A stretch of 64,000 nt of DNA from NCBI GenBank assembly GCA_041228285.1, contig CP166133.1, forward strand, positions 744,001 to 808,000. The letters are read 5' to 3'. Of the stretch, positions 17,834 to 25,386 are shown piece by piece. Position 1 is the stretch's first letter. The number at the start of each line of letters is the position of its first letter. Below the pieces are notes generated by a model. It saw only the letters and a program-made list of their open reading frames with translations, did no database searches and was not told the origin of the DNA. Position numbers and translations under genes: made by a program. The DNA comes from Neisseriaceae bacterium CLB008. Its GTDB lineage: Bacteria > Pseudomonadota > Gammaproteobacteria > Burkholderiales > Neisseriaceae.

Positions 17834-19084
17834 ATGAAAAATAAAATGATTGCTCATTTTAAACAAGCTGTTGCCGGTGCTCAGATTTTATTTGTGGCAT
17901 TTGGGGCAATGGTGCTGGTGCCGCTCTTGACGGGACTGAATCCAGCGCTGGCACTTTTAGGTGCAGGTTTAGGGACTTTACTGTTTCAGATTGTGACGAA
18001 ACGCAAAGTGCCTATTTTTTTGGGCTCTTCATTTGCGTTTATTGCGCCGATTATTTACGCCATGAGTGAGTGGGGTTTGCCCAGCACTATGTTTGGTCTG
18101 TTTGCGGCCGGCTTTATGTACTTCGTGTTTGCGGCCTTGGTGCGCTGGCGCGGTGTCAGTGCCGTGCATAAGCTCTTGCCACCCGTGGTGATTGGCCCCG
18201 TGATCATGGTGATTGGTCTATCGGTGGCGATTGTCGCCAGCCAAATGGCGATGGGTCAGTCTGGCGGCGAGCAAGTGCTGCCTTATGGTTCGTCTTTAAT
18301 GCTGTCGGGTTTTACCTTTGCGGTGACGGTGATCATCACCGTTTTTGGCAGCAAAATGATGAAATTAATTCCGATCTTGATTGGTGTGTTTGCTGGCTAC
18401 GCCGCTGCGTTGGCCACGGGCATGGTCGATGTGGGTGCTTTGGCGGCTGCACCGCTGTTTGTGCTGCCTGAGATCACCACGCCCGAAGTTAACTGGCATG
18501 CGGCCCTCTTTATGTTACCGGTGGCGATTGCGCCAGCGATTGAGCACATTGGCGGCATCTTGGCGATCAGTAAGGTCACTGGTAAAGACTACGCTAAAGA
18601 CCCCGGCTTAGATAAAACCTTGGCCGGCGACGGTTTGGGCGTGTGTATGGCTGGCCTGATCGGTGGCCCACCTGTGACTACCTATGGTGAAGTGACGGGC
18701 GCGGTGATGATCACTAAAAATAGCAATCCAGTGATCATGACCTGGGCGGCAATTTTTGCGATTTTCATGGCCTTCTTTGGTAAGTTTAATGCCTTTTTGG
18801 CGTCTATTCCCTTGCCGGTGATGGGCGGCATCATGATTTTGTTATTCGGTACCATTGCTTCTTTGGGTTTGAAAACCTTGATCGACGCCAAAGTGGATTT
18901 GATGGTGCCACGTAACCTGGTGATTGTGAGCTCGGTGCTGACCGTGGGCGTGGGTGGGATGCTGGTGAAAATCGGTGACTTTAGCTTTGCCGGCGTAGGC
19001 CTGTGCGCCATCTTGGCCATTGTTTTGAATTTGGTGTTGCCAAAAGAAGAGGCGGGCGGCTTAGGCGATGCGGCCCAAGATTAA
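17834..19084 (+). CDS. uraA: Uracil permease (NCS2 family)
   Basis: Inner-membrane proton symporter for uracil, 416 residues and about 14 hydrophobic segments. It has GAQILFVAFGAMVLVPLLTG near the N-terminus, FLGSSFAFIAPI, PVVIGPVIMVIGLS, AIAPAIEHIGGI with the substrate-binding Glu (about residue 238), and the NCS2 signature region GLIGGPPVTTYGEVTGAV (about 275-292). This is closest to UraA/PyrP rather than xanthine permeases. The start could also be the internal ATG at 17846; the first has GTGAG close upstream. It is monocistronic with a strong terminator. Confidence 0.92.
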   Translation: MKNKMIAHFKQAVAGAQILFVAFGAMVLVPLLTGLNPALALLGAGLGTLLFQIVTKRKVPIFLGSSFAFIAPIIYAMSEWGLPSTMFGLFAAGFMYFVFAALVRWRGVSAVHKLLPPVVIGPVIMVIGLSVAIVASQMAMGQSGGEQVLPYGSSLMLSGFTFAVTVIITVFGSKMMKLIPILIGVFAGYAAALATGMVDVGALAAAPLFVLPEITTPEVNWHAALFMLPVAIAPAIEHIGGILAISKVTGKDYAKDPGLDKTLAGDGLGVCMAGLIGGPPVTTYGEVTGAVMITKNSNPVIMTWAAIFAIFMAFFGKFNAFLASIPLPVMGGIMILLFGTIASLGLKTLIDAKVDLMVPRNLVIVSSVLTVGVGGMLVKIGDFSFAGVGLCAILAIVLNLVLPKEEAGGLGDAAQD

Positions 19085-19096
19085 ACCGATTAGATC

Positions 19097-19127
19097 AAAA
19101 AACGAGCCCTAGGGCTCGTTTTTTTAT
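19097..19127 (+). terminator. Terminator after uraA
   Basis: AAAAAACGAGCCC / GGGCTCGTTTTTTT; symmetrical enough to serve folB from the other side as well. Confidence 0.88.
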
Positions 19128-19141
19128 GGTCAGTGCTCAGC

Positions 19142-19501
19142 TTAGGCAGCGTTGGCTCGGCGCTCGATCACAATGCCCACTTTTTTAACGTTGGGCAAAA
19201 TGCCGGGTTTAGACAGCCGCACCCGCACCCACGGTGAGCCAAAATCAGTGAGCAGCAGGTTGGCAATGTGTTCTGCCAAGGCTTCAATCAGCTGGAACTG
19301 CTGGTCTTTGAGGCTAAGATTAATGGCGTTGGCTACTTCACCATAGTGAATGGTGTCGTGAATGTCGTCTGATTGGCTGGCCTGTTGGTCGGGGATGCCA
19401 ATGTCTAAATCGAGGAGAATTGCCTGTGGGCGAGTGCGCTCCCAGTCGTAATAGCCAATTAAGGTTTCCACCTTAAAATCATTCAGAAAGATAATGTCCA
19501 T
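19142..19501 (-). CDS. folB: Dihydroneopterin aldolase
   Basis: Folate-pathway enzyme converting dihydroneopterin to 6-hydroxymethyl-dihydropterin and glycolaldehyde; 119 residues, cytosolic. It shows IIFLNDFKVETLIGYYDWER, the conserved YGEVANAI (about 73-80), LIEALAEHIA with catalytic Glu, and KPGILPNVKKVGIVIER with catalytic Lys. It is divergent from plsY with a 58-base spacer, the common folB-plsY arrangement of Proteobacteria. Confidence 0.95.
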   Translation of the reverse strand: MDIIFLNDFKVETLIGYYDWERTRPQAILLDLDIGIPDQQASQSDDIHDTIHYGEVANAINLSLKDQQFQLIEALAEHIANLLLTDFGSPWVRVRLSKPGILPNVKKVGIVIERRANAA

Positions 19502-19559
19502 TTGTTTTTTAATCGCTTTAGCGTAAAATCATTAACTCATCTATTCTAGTGTATCTACC

Positions 19560-20162
19560 ATGTCTTTTGTTGATTTAGTCGCCATTGTGCTGGCTTATTT
19601 GTTGGGATCGCTGTCTTTTGCGGTGATTGTGTCAAAATTGATGGGGATGGACGACCCGCGTTCTTATGGCTCTGGTAATCCAGGCGCCACCAACGTCTTA
19701 CGCAGCGGAAAAAAGACGGCAGCCGTGTTGACCTTGGTGGGGGACGCCTTAAAAGGCGTGCTGGCGGTTTGGCTGGCGCGTGCGTTGACGCCGGATTTGG
19801 GCTTGGCTGAATCGACCTTGGCCTATGTTGCCGTGGCGGTGCTGATAGGGCATATGTGGCCGGTGTTTTTTGGTTTTAAAGGCGGTAAAGGCGTGGCTAC
19901 GGCGGTGGGCGTTTTGTTTGTCCTGTCTTGGCCGGTGGGCTTGGCCTGTACCGCGATTTGGTTGGTGATGGCGTTTGGCTTGAAGATTTCATCTTTGGCG
20001 GCGCTGGTGGCCACGGTGGCGGCGCCGGTGGCCGCGTTCTGGTTGGTGCCTCAGGCTGCATTATTCTGGGCCATTGTGGTGATTGCGCTCTTGGTGCTGT
20101 ATCGCCATAAGCAAAACATTCAAAATTTAATCAGCGGTCAAGAAACCAAAATTGGTTCTTAG
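19560..20162 (+). CDS. plsY: Glycerol-3-phosphate acyltransferase PlsY
   Basis: Inner-membrane acyltransferase that moves acyl groups from acyl-phosphate to glycerol 3-phosphate, the first step of phospholipid synthesis; 200 residues, about five membrane spans. The three PlsY motifs are visible: AYLLGSLSFAVIVSK, GSGNPGATNVLRSGKK (about 37-52) and GHMWPVFFGFKGGKGVATAVG (as GHMWPVFF then GFKGGKGVAT). Divergent from folB. Followed by a terminator at about 20186-20217. Confidence 0.96.
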   Translation: MSFVDLVAIVLAYLLGSLSFAVIVSKLMGMDDPRSYGSGNPGATNVLRSGKKTAAVLTLVGDALKGVLAVWLARALTPDLGLAESTLAYVAVAVLIGHMWPVFFGFKGGKGVATAVGVLFVLSWPVGLACTAIWLVMAFGLKISSLAALVATVAAPVAAFWLVPQAALFWAIVVIALLVLYRHKQNIQNLISGQETKIGS

Positions 20163-20185
20163 CAACGCTGTTTTATTCCTTGATT

Positions 20186-20217
20186 CCGCCGCCTACTCGT
20201 TGGGCGGTTTTGTTTTT
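20186..20217 (+). terminator. Terminator after plsY
   Basis: Short GC stem CCGCC / GGGCGG followed by TTTTGTTTTT. Confidence 0.7.
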
Positions 20218-20315
20218 CCTGGCCAAAGGCATCGCCTAGCGCATTGAAAAACGTTAGAATAGCCCCCATTTATTTATGCCCATGATCGCAAGTGATCGTT
20301 TTAGGAGTGTCCCTC

Positions 20316-21236
20316 ATGCCTGCAGCAACCGAATCCACACCCGCCGTCCATCAACCTTGGACGGTTGCGGCTCTGTATCAATTTTGCCCCGTGGCCGATC
20401 CTGCCGCCTTACAAAGCCAGCTGTTGGCCTTACTGACCGAGGCCAATATTTGTGGCACGCTGATCGTGGCCAGCGAAGGCATTAATGGCACCATCGCGGG
20501 CAGCCGCGCAGGCATTGATCAAGTGCATCAGTTTCTATTGGATGCAGGCTTTGATCATATGGAATACAAGGAATCATTGAGCGACGACAAGCCGTTTCGT
20601 AAAGCGAAGGTGAAGTTGAAAAAGGAAATCGTCACCCTGGGCGTTGAAGTGGCACCATTGGATCGCGTGGGTCATTATCTGGAACCCAAAGAATGGCATG
20701 AGTTTATTCAGCGCGATGACGTGATTTTAATTGATACGCGCAATGACTATGAATATAAGGCAGGCACCTTTAAAAATGCCATCGATCCTCAAACCGAGAG
20801 CTTTCGTCAGTTTCCGCAATACGTCGCGGAACACTTGGCCGATGCCAAAGACAAAAAAATTGCCATGTTCTGCACCGGCGGGATTCGCTGTGAAAAATCC
20901 ACCAGTCTCTTGCTGCAAGAGGGGTTTAAAGAGGTATACCATCTTAAAGGTGGCGTGCTGAATTATTTGGAACAAATGCCAGAAGAAGAAAGCCTGTGGG
21001 AAGGTGAATGCTATGTGTTTGACCACCGCACCGTGGTGACACACGGTATGGCTGAAGGCAAGGGCAGTAAATGCCACGCCTGCGGTTGGGCTTTGGTGCC
21101 CGAAGAAGTGGCATTGCCTAGCTATGAGCATGGCGTGAGCTGTGTGTACTGTATCGACAAAACCACCGATCAGCAAAAAGCAGGATTCCGAATGCGCCAA
21201 TCGCAGTTGGATAAAGCGGGTAAGAAATATCTATAG
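20316..21236 (+). CDS. trhO: tRNA uridine(34) hydroxylase TrhO (rhodanese-domain protein YceA)
   Basis: Oxygen-dependent enzyme forming 5-hydroxyuridine at the wobble base of tRNAs, cytosolic, 306 residues. It has an N-terminal ferredoxin-like domain with ASEGINGTIAGS, then a rhodanese domain with DTRNDYEYKAGTFKNAI and the active-site loop CTGGIRCEKS (Cys about residue 187). The C-terminal zinc-like cluster is CHACGW and CVYC. ATG 20316 is chosen: AGGAG lies ahead and homologues begin there; eight extra in-frame codons upstream are unlikely. Single gene with a bidirectional terminator. Confidence 0.95.
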   Translation: MPAATESTPAVHQPWTVAALYQFCPVADPAALQSQLLALLTEANICGTLIVASEGINGTIAGSRAGIDQVHQFLLDAGFDHMEYKESLSDDKPFRKAKVKLKKEIVTLGVEVAPLDRVGHYLEPKEWHEFIQRDDVILIDTRNDYEYKAGTFKNAIDPQTESFRQFPQYVAEHLADAKDKKIAMFCTGGIRCEKSTSLLLQEGFKEVYHLKGGVLNYLEQMPEEESLWEGECYVFDHRTVVTHGMAEGKGSKCHACGWALVPEEVALPSYEHGVSCVYCIDKTTDQQKAGFRMRQSQLDKAGKKYL

Positions 21237-21251
21237 GCCTGAGCGCCCATT

Positions 21252-21286
21252 AAAAAAGCCTCGTGTTCAGAACACGAGGCTTTTTT
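21252..21286. terminator. Bidirectional terminator between trhO and tetR
   Basis: Perfect stem AAAAAAGCCTCGTGTT / AACACGAGGCTTTTTT with a three-base loop; its last bases touch the stop codon of the converging tetR gene. Confidence 0.9.
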
Positions 21287-21926
21287 AATGGGCATTGGCC
21301 AATTTGGGTACGGTGAGATAGCCCATGATGGCGTCGATGATGGCTTCTTCAATATGGGGTAAGCTCAGATTGGCCGGCGGGTCGATGACGGCAGTGTGTA
21401 CGAGGGCTTCGGTGATTTGCATGACCGTCCACGTGGCTAAGTCGAGGTTGGTTTGGGTGATTTGCTCTTGGAAGGAGGCCAGTAAGCGTCTGACCCTCTG
21501 GAAAATCAGCTGATCGGCAGGGCTTTGTTCGTTGGGAACGTCGAAATAAGGAAACTCCCGTTCCAGCACTTGGTGTAGCTGGGGTTCACACTGGTGGGCT
21601 GCCATCAAGGAGTGGACCATCACCGACACATGCTCTCTCAGGTTATGGGGCTGAGCATCGGCAAAAACAGTGTCGATGATTTCTGCCATTTGTTCGGCAT
21701 GGCGTTCATGTAGGGCGGAAATCAACGCGTCTTTATTGGGAAAGTATTGATAAATAGAGCCTACGCTGACGCCAGCTTCAGAGGCAATCAGGTTGGTGTT
21801 GGTGCCGGCATAGCCGCGCTTGGCCAAGATACGAGCCGTGGCCTCGAGGATGATGTTGACCATGTATTGAGCCCGAGCTTGTTTGGGTAGCTTGCGGGGC
21901 TTTTGGGGGGCTTTAACTGAGTTCAT
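21285..21926 (-). CDS. TetR family transcriptional regulator
   Basis: Repressor of 213 residues, divergent from the siderophore-interacting protein gene. The N-terminal DNA-binding domain shows RAQYMVNIILEATARILAKRG and the helix-turn-helix NLIASEAGVSVGSIYQYFPNKDAL (about residues 45-68, here split: NLIASEAGVSVG, SIYQYFPNKDAL). The C-terminal half is a variable ligand domain. ATG 21926 begins MNSVKAPQK; a longer frame to 22007 would cover an operator and is rejected. Two near-identical sites (21944-21960 and 22108-22124) probably are its operators, predicting control of itself and of the neighbouring gene. The ligand is unknown. Confidence 0.9.
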   Translation of the reverse strand: MNSVKAPQKPRKLPKQARAQYMVNIILEATARILAKRGYAGTNTNLIASEAGVSVGSIYQYFPNKDALISALHERHAEQMAEIIDTVFADAQPHNLREHVSVMVHSLMAAHQCEPQLHQVLEREFPYFDVPNEQSPADQLIFQRVRRLLASFQEQITQTNLDLATWTVMQITEALVHTAVIDPPANLSLPHIEEAIIDAIMGYLTVPKLANAH

Positions 21927-21943
21927 GAGGCATGGCTTTAAAG

Positions 21944-21960
21944 TGAGTAATTGTTCGTAT
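21944..21960. promoter_or_regulatory. Putative TetR operator, tetR side
   Basis: TGAGTAATTGTTCGTAT, 17 bases before the tetR start; 15 of 17 bases match the site at 22108-22124. Confidence 0.6.
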
Positions 21961-22017
21961 CTTAGCAATGATTGCGGTGAAAGGCCATGGCTATCTGGAT
22001 GAATCATGGTTTTAAAT

Positions 22018-22036
22018 GTGAGTGATTATCATTTGT
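22018..22036. promoter_or_regulatory. Fur-like box in tetR/siderophore-interacting-protein spacer
   Basis: Contains GATTATCATT in the correct frame of the 19-base Fur consensus; 13 of 19 positions match by my count. It overlaps TGAGTGATTATCA, which also resembles the two TetR operator copies, so both regulators might compete here. The same GATTATCATTTG core precedes the TonB receptor and hemophilin-like genes. Confidence 0.55.
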
Positions 22037-22107
22037 GCCTATGTTTTGTTTTTTATCTATTTGATTTTAAGGTGTTTAATCTCTTGTTTTAGTGCGAGTA
22101 GAAAAGA

Positions 22108-22127
22108 TGAGTGATTGTTCATATAAT
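22108..22127 (+). promoter_or_regulatory. Putative TetR operator overlapping the -10 of the siderophore-interacting-protein gene
   Basis: TGAGTGATTGTTCATAT (22108-22124) overlaps TATAAT at 22122-22127, a good -10 about 60 bases before the start codon. Occupation by a repressor would block the promoter. Confidence 0.6.
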
Positions 22128-22188
22128 TTGAGCCTAGGTGCTGGGCTAAAGACCACACCGCACGACAGTATTTGAAATCAGGAGCAGT

Positions 22189-22950
22189 ATGATGCAGAAA
22201 AACACACACCAGCCTAAGGCTCAAGTGGTCATGGCTGAAGTCATGGGCAGTGCCGACATTACGCCGTTGGTGCGGCGCTTAACTTTTGGTGGCGAGGCCT
22301 TAAAAGCCGTCATCGCCAGCGGGGCTTTTTCCGAGCCAGCCGCATGGGTGAAGCTGTTTCCACCGCTGTGTCATGGTCGCGCCTACAGCATTCGTCAGCA
22401 AGACATTAATGCTGGCACCATCGACATTGACTTTGTGTTGCATAGCCAACACGACTTAGCGGCCATTACGGTGTCGGCCTGGGCCGAGCAAGTAACCATT
22501 GGCACCGAAGTGCGGCTGTCTTACCCTGCGCGCGGAGGTTTTACGGTGAACCGTTTTGCCAAGTGGCTGTGGATGGCGGCCGACGCCACGGCATTGCCTG
22601 CCTTACAAAGCGTTTTGGCTGACTTGCCTTTGGGCTTGGACGTGCGCGTGGTGGTCTATGCCGATAGCCCAGCAGAGCGTCAGCCTTTAGACACTAAGGC
22701 GGAGTTGAGTGAGTCATGGCTATACCCCCAGGACAGCACTTACGTGGTCGATTTGAATCAGGTGTTGGCCCAAGCCGGCCGCTTACAAGGACAAGGTCAG
22801 GTGTGGTTGGCGGGTGAATCAAACTGGGTGAAAAACTGGCAAATTTATTGGCTACGTGAAGGCGGTTTGGCCGCGAAAGACATTTTGGCTCAGGGCTATT
22901 GGAAGCAGGGCGAAGCCGACTTTAAAGATCAGCGCCTCTTGGCCTCTTAA
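22189..22950 (+). CDS. Siderophore-interacting protein (FAD-dependent ferric reductase, ViuB/SIP family)
   Basis: Cytosolic flavoprotein that releases iron from imported ferric siderophores by reduction; 253 residues. The N-terminal FAD-binding barrel contains TPLVRRLTFGG, AWVKLFPP and the flavin motif GRAYSIRQQD (about residues 63-72, R-x-Y-[ST]-[IV]-R type), followed by DFVLH. The C-terminal NAD(P)H domain has WLWMAADATALPAL and the SIP signature VWLAGESNWVKNWQIYWL. The start is ATG 22189 or the adjacent ATG 22192 after AGGAG. Upstream are Fur-like and TetR-type sites, so iron limitation plus a second signal probably controls it. No siderophore synthesis genes are nearby. Confidence 0.9.
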   Translation: MMQKNTHQPKAQVVMAEVMGSADITPLVRRLTFGGEALKAVIASGAFSEPAAWVKLFPPLCHGRAYSIRQQDINAGTIDIDFVLHSQHDLAAITVSAWAEQVTIGTEVRLSYPARGGFTVNRFAKWLWMAADATALPALQSVLADLPLGLDVRVVVYADSPAERQPLDTKAELSESWLYPQDSTYVVDLNQVLAQAGRLQGQGQVWLAGESNWVKNWQIYWLREGGLAAKDILAQGYWKQGEADFKDQRLLAS

Positions 22951-22998
22951 GGTCATGATTTTAGCGTAGGCGACATTGGCGTGGCGCCTCCTCAAAGC

Positions 22999-23033
22999 CA
23001 TCCCCCTACAGCATTGTGTCTGTGAGGGGGATG
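22999..23033. terminator. Hairpin after the siderophore-interacting-protein gene
   Basis: CATCCCCCT / AGGGGGATG with a 17-base loop and no clear U tract; a weak terminator or simple stem. Confidence 0.35.
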
Positions 23034-23123
23034 ATTCACGTTGGGGGAGCTGTGCATGACTTGTGTTGTGACGAGTGGGCGTTTATGATCTTTGCTCGTC
23101 ACAATGTTGAATAGGCTGACCCA

Positions 23124-23978
23124 ATGGTTGCGCGAGCAGAACAAAAAGAATACACCCGGTTTGACCTTGTGCCCACGTTCGGTGGGCTAGAGATGCTGCG
23201 CGCGCGCTATCAACACATGCAATTTCCTAAGCACATTCACGAGACTTATTGTATTTCGGTCATTGAAGAGGGCGTACAGCGGTTTTATCGCAGCGGTGCT
23301 GAACACGTGGCGCCGACGGGCGACATCATCATCGTCAACGCCGAAGACGTCCACACCGGTTCGGCAGCCTTGGCCAGCGGCTGGGGCTATCGGGCAATTT
23401 ACCCCCATCCATCATTATTGCAGTCGCTGCTGGCCGAGGTACATTCAGAAGCCGGCACGGTGCCCTGGTTTGATCAAGCAGTGATTCATGACCCTGAGTT
23501 GGCGCAGCAGCTGCGGCTGGCCTTTGGCCTGCTGCAACAGCCGCGCAATACCTTATTAAAAGAAACCACGTTGGCGGTGGCTTTAACCCAGTTGATGCTG
23601 CGCCATGCGCGTTTGGTGGCCGATCGGGCGGTGATGGATTTAGATCGGCCTTTATTGTGGCGAGTGCGCGACTATCTGCATGCCGATCCTGGTCGTGATT
23701 TTAGCTTAACGGAGTTGGCCGAGCTGGCCCAGCTGAGCCCCTGGCATTTTTTACGCCAGTTTCAGCGCCTGTTTGGCTTAACCCCGCATGCGTATCTGTT
23801 ACAGGTACGCATTCGCTTGGCCAAGCAGCGGCTGCGCCAAGGCCAAAGCATTGCCAGCGTGGCGCAGCAATGTGGTTTTACCGATCAAAGCCATCTGAAT
23901 CGACATTTCAAAAAAACCGTTGGCGTCACGCCAGGTGCTTTTGTGCAAGGGTTTAAGCCGCGTGTCAATCTGGTGTGA
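23124..23978 (+). CDS. AraC family transcriptional regulator
   Basis: Regulator of 284 residues with an N-terminal cupin-type sensor domain (FPKHIHETYCISVIEEG, DIIIVNAEDVHTGSA, about residues 34-80) and a C-terminal double helix-turn-helix. The latter shows FSLTELAELAQLSPWHFLRQF and ASVAQQCGFTDQSHLNRHFKKTVGVTP in about residues 195-270. This domain order is the one found in regulators that sit next to azlC or lysE exporters. It is followed by azlCD on the same strand, so control of that exporter is the natural inference. The effector is unknown. The start at ATG 23124 is preceded by a poor ribosome site. Confidence 0.88.
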   Translation: MVARAEQKEYTRFDLVPTFGGLEMLRARYQHMQFPKHIHETYCISVIEEGVQRFYRSGAEHVAPTGDIIIVNAEDVHTGSAALASGWGYRAIYPHPSLLQSLLAEVHSEAGTVPWFDQAVIHDPELAQQLRLAFGLLQQPRNTLLKETTLAVALTQLMLRHARLVADRAVMDLDRPLLWRVRDYLHADPGRDFSLTELAELAQLSPWHFLRQFQRLFGLTPHAYLLQVRIRLAKQRLRQGQSIASVAQQCGFTDQSHLNRHFKKTVGVTPGAFVQGFKPRVNLV

Positions 23979-24007
23979 TGCGCACCGCAATTTTATCCAA
24001 TAAGACG

Positions 24008-24038
24008 CCCCAGTTGATGGTTATACTGGGGTTTTTTT
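24008..24038 (+). terminator. Terminator between araC-type gene and azlC
   Basis: CCCCAGT / ACTGGGG with a ten-base loop and seven T. It ends only 16 bases before the azlC start, so azlC transcripts from upstream must read through it or be released by an unknown mechanism. Confidence 0.8.
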
Positions 24039-24054
24039 ATGGGCAGGACAGGTT

Positions 24055-24762
24055 ATGAACAGCAGGACGATGGCCGTGTCGGCCACGGCGCGACAGGACT
24101 TTTTAAAGGGCGGGGTGGACATGTTGCCGCTGTGTTTGGCCGTGTTGCCTTGGGGTATTTTGGCTGGCTCGATGGCGGTGAATACAGGGTTAAGCCTGGC
24201 GCAAAGTATTGGGATGTCGGCGATTATTTTTGCCGGTGCGGCTCAGCTGGTGACGCTGGGCATGCTGGCCGCCGGCGCCAGCATGTTGACCATTGTGGTG
24301 TCGGTGTTTTTCATTACCGCACAACACCTATTATATGGTTTGACCTTGCGGCCTCAGATTGCACCGATGAAGCCGCTACGCCGATTTGGCCTGGGGTTTT
24401 TATTAACCGACGAGCTGTTTGCTTTGAGTACGGGCGACAAAAAATCCTCGTTTGCGTATCTGTTTGGGGCGGGCCTGACGTTTTATTTGGCCTGGGTGTT
24501 GTTTAGCCTCGCAGGCATTGCCTTGGCCAGCGCCGTGCCCGATTTAGATGCCTATCACCTTGATTTTTCCATCGTGGCTACGTTTATTACCATTGTGGTG
24601 CCCATGCTGCGTAACTTCGCTAGCCTAGTAGGGGTGGTGGTGTCGCTGGTGTTGTCTATCGTGTTGACCCATCTACAGATAGAGGGCGCCATTATTGTGG
24701 CCGGTTTACTGGGGATGTTTGCGGCGGTGTTGGCCGCGCGTTGGCAAGGGAGTGTGCAATGA
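24055..24762 (+). CDS. azlC: AzlC family amino acid exporter, large subunit
   Basis: Inner-membrane subunit of a branched-chain amino acid (AzlCD/YgaZH-type) exporter, 235 residues. It has FLKGGVDMLPLCLAVLPWGILAG at residues ~15-37, FAGAAQLVTLGMLAAGAS, FFITAQHLLYGLTLRP (about 82-97) and LTDELFALS, all typical of the family, and about five to six hydrophobic spans. The stop overlaps the azlD start by four bases (ATGA), so the two are translationally coupled. Preceded by an AraC-type regulator gene with a terminator in between. Substrate is inferred from the family only. Confidence 0.92.
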   Translation: MNSRTMAVSATARQDFLKGGVDMLPLCLAVLPWGILAGSMAVNTGLSLAQSIGMSAIIFAGAAQLVTLGMLAAGASMLTIVVSVFFITAQHLLYGLTLRPQIAPMKPLRRFGLGFLLTDELFALSTGDKKSSFAYLFGAGLTFYLAWVLFSLAGIALASAVPDLDAYHLDFSIVATFITIVVPMLRNFASLVGVVVSLVLSIVLTHLQIEGAIIVAGLLGMFAAVLAARWQGSVQ

Positions 24763-25070
24763 CTTGGGGCTTATTGTTGTTATTGGCGTTCATCGTGTTT
24801 GTGAATCGTTATGTGTTTTTAGAACCCAAGATGCCGGTGCGGCTGCCTGCTCTGTTTAATGAGGCATTGACCTATTCCGCGCCCTGTCTATTAACCGCGA
24901 TTTGTGGCCCTATTATTATGGGCAGCACGGGTTTGGCAGGCTTACCCAGTAATCCCTATGTGTATGGTGCTTTGGTCAGCGTGGTGTTGGCCTATAAAAT
25001 CAAACGCATGGTGGTGGCGGTGCTGTTGAGTCTGATTCTGTTTTACGTGATTTATTATGTGATGAGTTAG
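24759..25070 (+). CDS. azlD: AzlD family amino acid exporter, small subunit
   Basis: Small membrane partner of AzlC, 103 residues with about four hydrophobic segments: WGLLLLLAFIVFVNRYVFL, the family element LPALFNEALTYSAPCLLTAI, and two C-terminal spans ending FYVIYYVMS. ATG 24759 overlapping the azlC stop is chosen; an in-frame start at 24741 lies within azlC and lacks family residues. Conserved with azlC as a two-gene unit. Confidence 0.9.
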   Translation: MTWGLLLLLAFIVFVNRYVFLEPKMPVRLPALFNEALTYSAPCLLTAICGPIIMGSTGLAGLPSNPYVYGALVSVVLAYKIKRMVVAVLLSLILFYVIYYVMS

Positions 25071-25093
25071 TTAGGGTTTTATGTTTTGGGCTT

Positions 25094-25125
25094 AAAAAGG
25101 CTGGCCGCTTTGGCCAGCCTTTTTT
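25094..25125 (+). terminator. Terminator after azlD
   Basis: AAAAAGGCTGGCC / GGCCAGCCTTTTTT, loop of five. Confidence 0.92.
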
Positions 25126-25152
25126 ATGATGATGAGACTCATTATTAATATT

Positions 25153-25192
25153 ATATGATAAATGTCAATATCCTAATTTGTATTTATCATAT
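25153..25192 (+). promoter_or_regulatory. Perfect 11-bp inverted repeat upstream of the decarboxylase gene
   Basis: ATATGATAAAT (25153-25163) and ATTTATCATAT (25182-25192) separated by 18 bases of A/T-rich DNA, about 195 bases before the start. Looks like a two-site operator for a dimeric regulator; it is not a terminator because no T run follows. The regulator is unknown. It has some Fur-like character (TGATAA) but no good 19-base match. Confidence 0.5.
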
Positions 25193-25386
25193 TATGTGTA
25201 TGGACTGTTGTTGTGCAAATGGCATAGTCGGCGTTGAATGAAAAGTCCGTTTGCGTCCAGAGCGGGTTTATTGGTTTAAGCCATCGCAGTGGCCTGATTA
25301 GGCTTGATGGCCGTCATGCCTCAATAGACGTAGGCCAATCAACCCATGACCATGATGTTCATAATGAAGATGATTGGAGAAATAGC

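Noticed and set aside
24022-24027. TATACT inside the terminator loop as -10 promoter for azlC
   Set aside because: No acceptable -35 at 16-18 bases, and transcripts would start inside the hairpin; left as unresolved rather than annotated.
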